Shown piece after piece: positions 13,239 to 20,229 of a stretch of 20,229 bases of DNA. The DNA lies in contig JBAZDY010000021.1 of NCBI GenBank assembly GCA_041654215.1, positions 1 to 20,229 on the forward strand, in the 5' to 3' direction. The notes under the pieces were generated by a model. The model saw only the letters and a list, made by a program, of their open reading frames with translations, ran no database searches and was not told the DNA's origin. This stretch comes from Undivivens sp041654215 (GTDB lineage Bacteria > Omnitrophota > Gorgyraeia > Gygaellales > Profunditerraquicolaceae). A program made the position numbers and the translations under genes. Every line of letters starts with the position of its first letter. Position 1 is the first letter of the stretch.

Positions 13239-14679
13239 AAACGCCGCCCTGCCCGCAGCAGTGCCTTTCGATGGCTAATTTACCGGCCATCTTTTCCACC
13301 GGTAAAGGATACTTGCCGCTCCAACAGGCGGTGCAGTAATAACCCGGAGGATTCCTCAAGCACCCCAGCATGCCGGAGAGGCTCAAATAACCGAGAGTAT
13401 CCACTTCAAGGTATTTACGCACCTGGTCCAGCGACTGATATTTATTGGCTATCAGTTCGCTGGGGCGGTTGAAATCTATGCCGTAGAAACAGGGAAATTT
13501 GTGCGGAGGACAGGATATCATCATATGCACCTCCTTGACTCCGGCCTGGCGCAGGTTGCGCACGCGGATGCGGGAAGTGGTTCCCCTGACGATGGAATCG
13601 TCGACTATGACAACCTTCTTGCCGCGCAGAACAGTCTTGAGCAGGTTGAATTTCACCTTTACTCCCATCTCCCTGGAGTCCTGCGCCGGCTGTATGAACG
13701 TCCTGCCGACGTAATGATTCCTGATTATCCCCATCTCAAGCGGTATGCCGGAAGCGGAGGCATATCCCATAGCGGCCGAGAACCCTGAATCCGGGACCGG
13801 GATCACCAAGTCGGCCTTGATCGGGTATTCCGCGGCGAGGCGCTCGCCGAGCTTTCTCCTTACCAGGTGCACATTATCGGAAAAAACCGTGGAATCCGGC
13901 CTGGAGAAATAAACATGCTCAAAAGTGCAGAAAGCGTATTTCTTAGTATGATGCAAATGCGAAGGCCGCACCGAACGGAAGCCGTTTTTATCGATTATGG
14001 CTATCTCCCCCGGTTCGAGTTCGCGCACGAACCTCGCTCCGATAAGATCGAAAGCGCAGGTCTCAGAAGCCAGGCACCAGGCGCCGCCGGCTTTCCCGAG
14101 GGACAACGGCCTGAAACCGAGCGGATCACGCACTCCGACCAGGGAATCATTGTTCATCAGCAACAACGAATACGCCCCTTTTATCCTGCGCAGGGCGTAA
14201 ACCAGGCTCTCGATGAAATCACCGCTCTGCGCCCGCGCCATAAGCTGGATAATGATCTCGGAATCCGTAGTGGTCTGGAATATGGAACCGCGCCTTTCCA
14301 GGTATCTGCGCAGTTCGAGCGAGTTCACCAGGTTGCCGTTATGGGCGATGCAGACCGTGCCTTTGGCGTAATCTATGAGCAACGGCTGAGCGTTCTTCAA
14401 CACGCTGGAACCGGTGGTGGAATAACGCACGTGCCCCACCGCGCAGTTTCCTTTCAATTTATGGAACACATCGGGGGTAAAGACGTCGCTCACCAATCCC
14501 ATTCCTTTGTGCACAGAGAGACGGCCGTCGGACGCGGTCACTATGCCGCATGACTCCTGGCCCCGATGCTGCAAGGCGTAGAGCCCCATATAAGTCAGCC
14601 AAGGCGCCTGTTTATGCCCGAAAATACCGAACAGACCACAGAACTCTTTCGGTGAATCGTCAAAGCAATTTCCGCGCAT
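13237..14679 (-). CDS. purF: Amidophosphoribosyltransferase
   Basis: 480 aa. First committed step: PRPP plus glutamine to phosphoribosylamine. The Ntn-hydrolase nucleophile is Cys14 in KEFCGLFGIFG, so a 13-residue propeptide must be removed, as in Bacillus PurF. QHRGQESCGI at 37-46, and the PRPP loop VVIVDDSIVRGTTSR at 356-370. The four [4Fe-4S] ligands expected from Bacillus PurF are visible: Cys251 (CTFEHVYFSRPDS), Cys397 (PCFYGID), Cys449 and Cys452 (YYCTACWSGKYP), indicating an oxygen-sensitive Fe-S enzyme. GGAG is 6 nt before the ATG; the start overlaps purQ by 20 bp. Confidence 0.97.
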   Translation of the reverse strand: MRGNCFDDSPKEFCGLFGIFGHKQAPWLTYMGLYALQHRGQESCGIVTASDGRLSVHKGMGLVSDVFTPDVFHKLKGNCAVGHVRYSTTGSSVLKNAQPLLIDYAKGTVCIAHNGNLVNSLELRRYLERRGSIFQTTTDSEIIIQLMARAQSGDFIESLVYALRRIKGAYSLLLMNNDSLVGVRDPLGFRPLSLGKAGGAWCLASETCAFDLIGARFVRELEPGEIAIIDKNGFRSVRPSHLHHTKKYAFCTFEHVYFSRPDSTVFSDNVHLVRRKLGERLAAEYPIKADLVIPVPDSGFSAAMGYASASGIPLEMGIIRNHYVGRTFIQPAQDSREMGVKVKFNLLKTVLRGKKVVIVDDSIVRGTTSRIRVRNLRQAGVKEVHMMISCPPHKFPCFYGIDFNRPSELIANKYQSLDQVRKYLEVDTLGYLSLSGMLGCLRNPPGYYCTACWSGKYPLPVEKMAGKLAIERHCCGQGGV

Positions 14680-15442
14680 AGCGTACTCCGTTCTTGAAGA
14701 TTAATATGCCGTCCGGCTCCGAGGACTTGCGTCCGCTGCCGCCGAGCGGATGCTGAGACGATTGCACGTTCCGCTCCGGATGGGGCATCAATCCGAATAT
14801 CCTGCCGGTGGCGTCGCAGATTCCGGCGATGTCAGCCTGCGAACCGTTAGGGTTGGCGGGATACACCGCCGCCGAACCGTCTTCATTGCAATAAGTGACC
14901 GCCGCCTGTCTTTTATCAAGTATGCAGCGCAAAGATGCCGTGTCGGCCGCCATGAACTTCCCCTCCCCGTGGGCCACCGGCAGATAGATCACTCTCCCTA
15001 TGCCTTCGGTCCAGACACAAACCGACTCGGGGATCCGCAGATGAACCCAGCGCGCCTCGAACTTGCTTGAATCATTGATCACCAGGCTGGCTTCCTGCTT
15101 CCACTGCGCGTTCCCCGGCAGCAGGCCGCTTTTCACCAGTATCTGAAAACCGTTACAGATGCCGATGACCAGCTTCCCGGCGGAGATAAACCTCTCCACG
15201 CTGTCGCGAAGCTTACAGCGCAGTTCATTGGCCAGGACTTTTCCGGCGGCTATGTCGTCTCCGTAAGAAAAACCTCCGGGCAGGGCCAGGATGTGATAAT
15301 CATCCAGCTTGCGCCCGCCCGCCGCGAGGACATTGACGTGCACAAGCTCCGCCTGCGCCCCGGCGAGCCCGAATGCGAAAGCTGTCTCCGCGTCGCAATT
15401 CGTGCCGGCGGTCCTCAATATACATACTCTCGGTTTCTTCAT
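14660..15442 (-). CDS. purQ: FGAM synthase glutaminase subunit
   Basis: 260 aa. Class I glutamine amidotransferase giving ammonia to PurL for FGAM synthesis. Catalytic triad: Cys96 in GICNGFQIL, with His221 and Glu223 in LMPHPERN. LPGGFSYGDDIAAGKVLA at 54-71 and VAHGEGKF at 157-163 are typical. It is longer than Bacillus PurQ (about 227 aa), as in lineages whose PurL carries fused PurS-like domains. It begins 15 nt after the LOG-family gene, with only a weak G-rich site upstream, and overlaps purF. Confidence 0.96.
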   Translation of the reverse strand: MKKPRVCILRTAGTNCDAETAFAFGLAGAQAELVHVNVLAAGGRKLDDYHILALPGGFSYGDDIAAGKVLANELRCKLRDSVERFISAGKLVIGICNGFQILVKSGLLPGNAQWKQEASLVINDSSKFEARWVHLRIPESVCVWTEGIGRVIYLPVAHGEGKFMAADTASLRCILDKRQAAVTYCNEDGSAAVYPANPNGSQADIAGICDATGRIFGLMPHPERNVQSSQHPLGGSGRKSSEPDGILIFKNGVRYARKLL

Positions 15443-15457
15443 ACAGGTTTCCCGTTC

Positions 15458-16141
15458 CTATATCCCGTTAACGGAACGCAGCCGCGCTCTTCTTCCGCGG
15501 CGGTAAAACTCCCGGATGACGCGCACCGCCTGGGCGGGCGTATCCGCGACCTTGAATATCTCCAGTTCGCTTTTGTCCACGTTCCCTTTCGCCACCACCG
15601 TCTCCTTGAGCCAGTCCAGCATACCCTGCCAGTAGGCGCGCCCGAAAAGCACCACCGGAAATCTGGGGATGCGTCCGGTCTGAATCAGGGTCACGGCTTC
15701 GAAGAATTCATCCATTGTTCCGTACCCGCCCGGCATGATCACGAAAGCGCTGGCGTATTTGACGAACATAACCTTTCGCACGAAAAAATAATGGAACTCC
15801 AGTAAGGTGTCGACGTAACGGTTTGCCTTCTGCTCAGAAGGTATCTGGATGTTCAGGCCGATTGATTTACCTTTAGCCCTGCGCGCCCCTTTGTTGGCGG
15901 CCTCCATTATGCCGCCGCCGCTGCCGGTGATTACCGCGAATCCCGACTTAGCAAGCAGATAAGCAGTCTCTTCCGCCAGTTTATAATACTTGTCCTGGGA
16001 TCTGGTCCGGCTGGAGCCGAAAATGGACACGGCTTTCTTAAGAGAGCTTAATATCTCGAACCCCTCGACGAACTCCGACATTATACGGAACACGCGCCAG
16101 GGATCTTCCTTCACAAAATTGTCGTCGATGTTTCTCGCCAT
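15458..16141 (-). CDS. LOG-family (lysine decarboxylase-like) nucleotide phosphoribohydrolase
   Basis: 227 aa. Carries the LOG hallmark PGGYGTMDE at 137-145, plus GSGGGIMEAANKGAR at 73-87 and the Arg122-Lys123 pair in FVRKVMF, which match the active site of cytokinin-activating LOG enzymes and TIGR00730 proteins. Such enzymes release ribose 5-phosphate from nucleoside 5'-monophosphates, classically cytokinin nucleotides or AMP. The ATG is 1 nt after the purL stop, and purQ follows, so it is cotranscribed with the FGAM synthase subunits. A purine-nucleotide salvage or housecleaning role is plausible but inferred. The N-terminal 35 residues (WRVFRIMSEFVEGFEIL) are typical of the longer bacterial subgroup. 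Confidence 0.88.
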   Translation of the reverse strand: MARNIDDNFVKEDPWRVFRIMSEFVEGFEILSSLKKAVSIFGSSRTRSQDKYYKLAEETAYLLAKSGFAVITGSGGGIMEAANKGARRAKGKSIGLNIQIPSEQKANRYVDTLLEFHYFFVRKVMFVKYASAFVIMPGGYGTMDEFFEAVTLIQTGRIPRFPVVLFGRAYWQGMLDWLKETVVAKGNVDKSELEIFKVADTPAQAVRVIREFYRRGRRARLRSVNGI

Positions 16142-16142
16142 T

Positions 16143-19055
<2,913 letters not shown>

Positions 19056-19066
19056 TTTAAGGAGTT

Positions 19067-19096
19067 ATTTTATCCGCGCGATATTACGGCTGGCAA
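19067..19096 (-). promoter_or_regulatory. Candidate promoter giving near-leaderless purL mRNA
   Basis: On the minus strand TTGCCA (19091-19096), 18-nt spacer, TAAAAT (19067-19072). Only 11 nt separate this -10 from the purL ATG, so a transcript would begin within about 5 nt of the start codon. That would fit the absence of a Shine-Dalgarno there. Each hexamer matches consensus at 5 of 6 positions. Confidence 0.35.
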
Positions 19097-19150
19097 GACT
19101 TCGCGGCTGCTCTATTTATATAAAATGGACCCGGCCTCTATGGGCAGGAA

Positions 19151-20229
19151 TCACTGCCTCTTTTTTTCTACCGTGCGTTTGAATATTCTGCCGACGTTGC
19201 GCAAATAATAATCCAGGTCAAAGATACGTTTGAGTTCTTTACCGGAAAGATACGACGCCACCTCCCGGTCGGCCAGAAGATTATCCAGAAAAGCGCATCC
19301 CCCTTTCCAGGTCAGCATTGCGCACCTTTGCACCATATCGTAAGCCTTCGGCCGGGGCAGCCCTTTTTCCATCAGCTCCAGCAGGACTCTTTGCGAAAAA
19401 ATGAGCCCGCCGGTCCTCTCCAGATTTTCCCTCATCCTTCCCGGAGAAACCTTCATACCTTCGACCACCGAAATGAATTTATGAAGCATATAATCCAGGA
19501 CGATCGTCGAATCCGGTATGATCACCCTTTCATTGGATGAATGACTGATATCGCGTTCATGCCATAAAGCGATATTCTCCATGGCGACCTGGGCGTTGCC
19601 GCGCAGAAGCCTGCTCAGCCCGCAGATACGCTCGCAGATGACCGGGTTGCGTTTATGCGGCATTGCGGAAGATCCCTTTTGCCCTTTGCCGAAAGGCTCT
19701 TCCGCCTCCAGCACTTCCGTCCTCTGCAGATGCCTGATCTCCATGGCGAACTTCTCCAGGCTGCCGCCGATCAAAGCCAGAACGCAAAGATAAGCGGCGT
19801 AAACGTCCCTCTGGATTATCTGCGTAGAGATGGAAGCCGGCTTCAGCCCCAGCCTGCGGCAGACGAACAACTCAACTGCCGGGTCTATGTTTGAGTAAGT
19901 CCCCACGGCGCCGGATAATTTGCCCCGCGCCGCCTCTGCGGCGGACGTTTTCAGACGTTCGATATTGCGCAATGTCTCTTCATACCAAACCGCCAGCTTC
20001 AACCCGAAAGTCAAAGGTTCGGCGTGCACGCCGTGCGTGCGGCCGATGCAAACCGTGCGCTTGTGACGCAGCGCCAGGCGCTTTATGGAAGATAAGAGTC
20101 TTTCCAGGTCGCGCAACAATATCGCGGAAGCCGATTTCAACTGCACCCCGAGAGTAGTGTCCAGCAGGTCGGAAGAAGTCAGGCCGGCATGAAAATACTG
20201 CGCGTCCGGACCTATGGAAGCGGAAACGT
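19151..20229 (-). CDS. purB: Adenylosuccinate lyase (5' end beyond window)
   Basis: The C-terminal 358 or so residues are present; the reading frame is open to the window edge (VSASIGPDAQYFHAGLTSSDLLDTTLG precedes the first in-window GTG, which is an internal Val). Catalyses two fumarate eliminations, SAICAR to AICAR and adenylosuccinate to AMP. Motifs: FHAGLTSSDLLDTT, the TVCIGRTHGVHAEPLTFGLKLA segment with the catalytic His, and the signature loop KGSSAMPHKRNPV. Downstream are 95 bp with no gene before purL, so purL may have its own promoter. Confidence 0.95.
   Translation of the reverse strand, partial: VSASIGPDAQYFHAGLTSSDLLDTTLGVQLKSASAILLRDLERLLSSIKRLALRHKRTVCIGRTHGVHAEPLTFGLKLAVWYEETLRNIERLKTSAAEAARGKLSGAVGTYSNIDPAVELFVCRRLGLKPASISTQIIQRDVYAAYLCVLALIGGSLEKFAMEIRHLQRTEVLEAEEPFGKGQKGSSAMPHKRNPVICERICGLSRLLRGNAQVAMENIALWHERDISHSSNERVIIPDSTIVLDYMLHKFISVVEGMKVSPGRMRENLERTGGLIFSQRVLLELMEKGLPRPKAYDMVQRCAMLTWKGGCAFLDNLLADREVASYLSGKELKRIFDLDYYLRNVGRIFKRTVEKKRQ

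Noticed and set aside
19143..19158. GGCAG/CTGCC hairpin across the purB stop as a terminator
   Set aside because: Only 5 bp of stem and no T tract follows on the minus strand.

Overview
Every convincing gene in this window is on the minus strand, so transcription runs from high to low coordinates. Most of the sequence is G+C-rich, tightly packed housekeeping DNA with start/stop overlaps of a few bases. The exception is a conspicuously A+T-rich stretch at about 4.75-6.2 kb. The encoded proteins suggest a diderm (outer-membrane) bacterium, probably anaerobic: there is an AsmA/YdbH-type bridge protein with an outer-membrane lipoprotein partner, a PurF with the full set of [4Fe-4S] cysteines, and a long PurL with tandem PurS domains. 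The layout would fit an uncultivated lineage such as Omnitrophota or a delta-proteobacterium-like group. That placement is inference from gene order and style only; no rRNA or marker gene in the window fixes it.

Upstream block (20229 down to 6203): purB (5' end outside the window), a PurS-PurS-PurL fusion, a LOG-family protein, purQ, purF, purM, a stomatin/SPFH membrane protein, purD, purE, a Sua5/YrdC-LMW phosphatase fusion, rpiB, glyA and a dCMP deaminase. Together these supply most of de novo IMP synthesis, one-carbon units (GlyA), ribose-phosphate supply (RpiB) and dUMP for dTTP. purC, purH, purN/purT and purK are not in the window.

Accessory island (about 6202 down to 4727): this separates the dCMP deaminase from nrdR. 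It holds a three-helix membrane protein that looks like DUF6338, a 43-residue proline/lysine-rich protein overlapping it and carrying a perfect Shine-Dalgarno sequence, a short open frame of unknown status, and a 157-bp MITE-like element with perfect 19-bp inverted ends terminating in TTAA. The MITE lies inside the third frame and its net insertion of 153 bp preserves that frame.

Downstream block (4726 down to 3): nrdR, a DUF151 nuclease-domain protein, a YfcE-type phosphodiesterase, a CCA/poly(A) polymerase-type tRNA nucleotidyltransferase with an HD domain, a compact YdbH/AsmA-like protein, and a lipoprotein that reads as a fusion of E. coli YnbE and YdbL. The last two appear to form a minimal version of the YdbH-YnbE-YdbL outer-membrane lipid-homeostasis system.

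A palindromic repeat (arms AATCCCCGGG and CCCGGGGATT) occurs twice: once inside the start of the AsmA-like gene, and once, degenerate, at the purF stop codon. This suggests a genome-wide REP-like family. No rRNA, tRNA, CRISPR array, transposase or convincing intrinsic terminator was seen.
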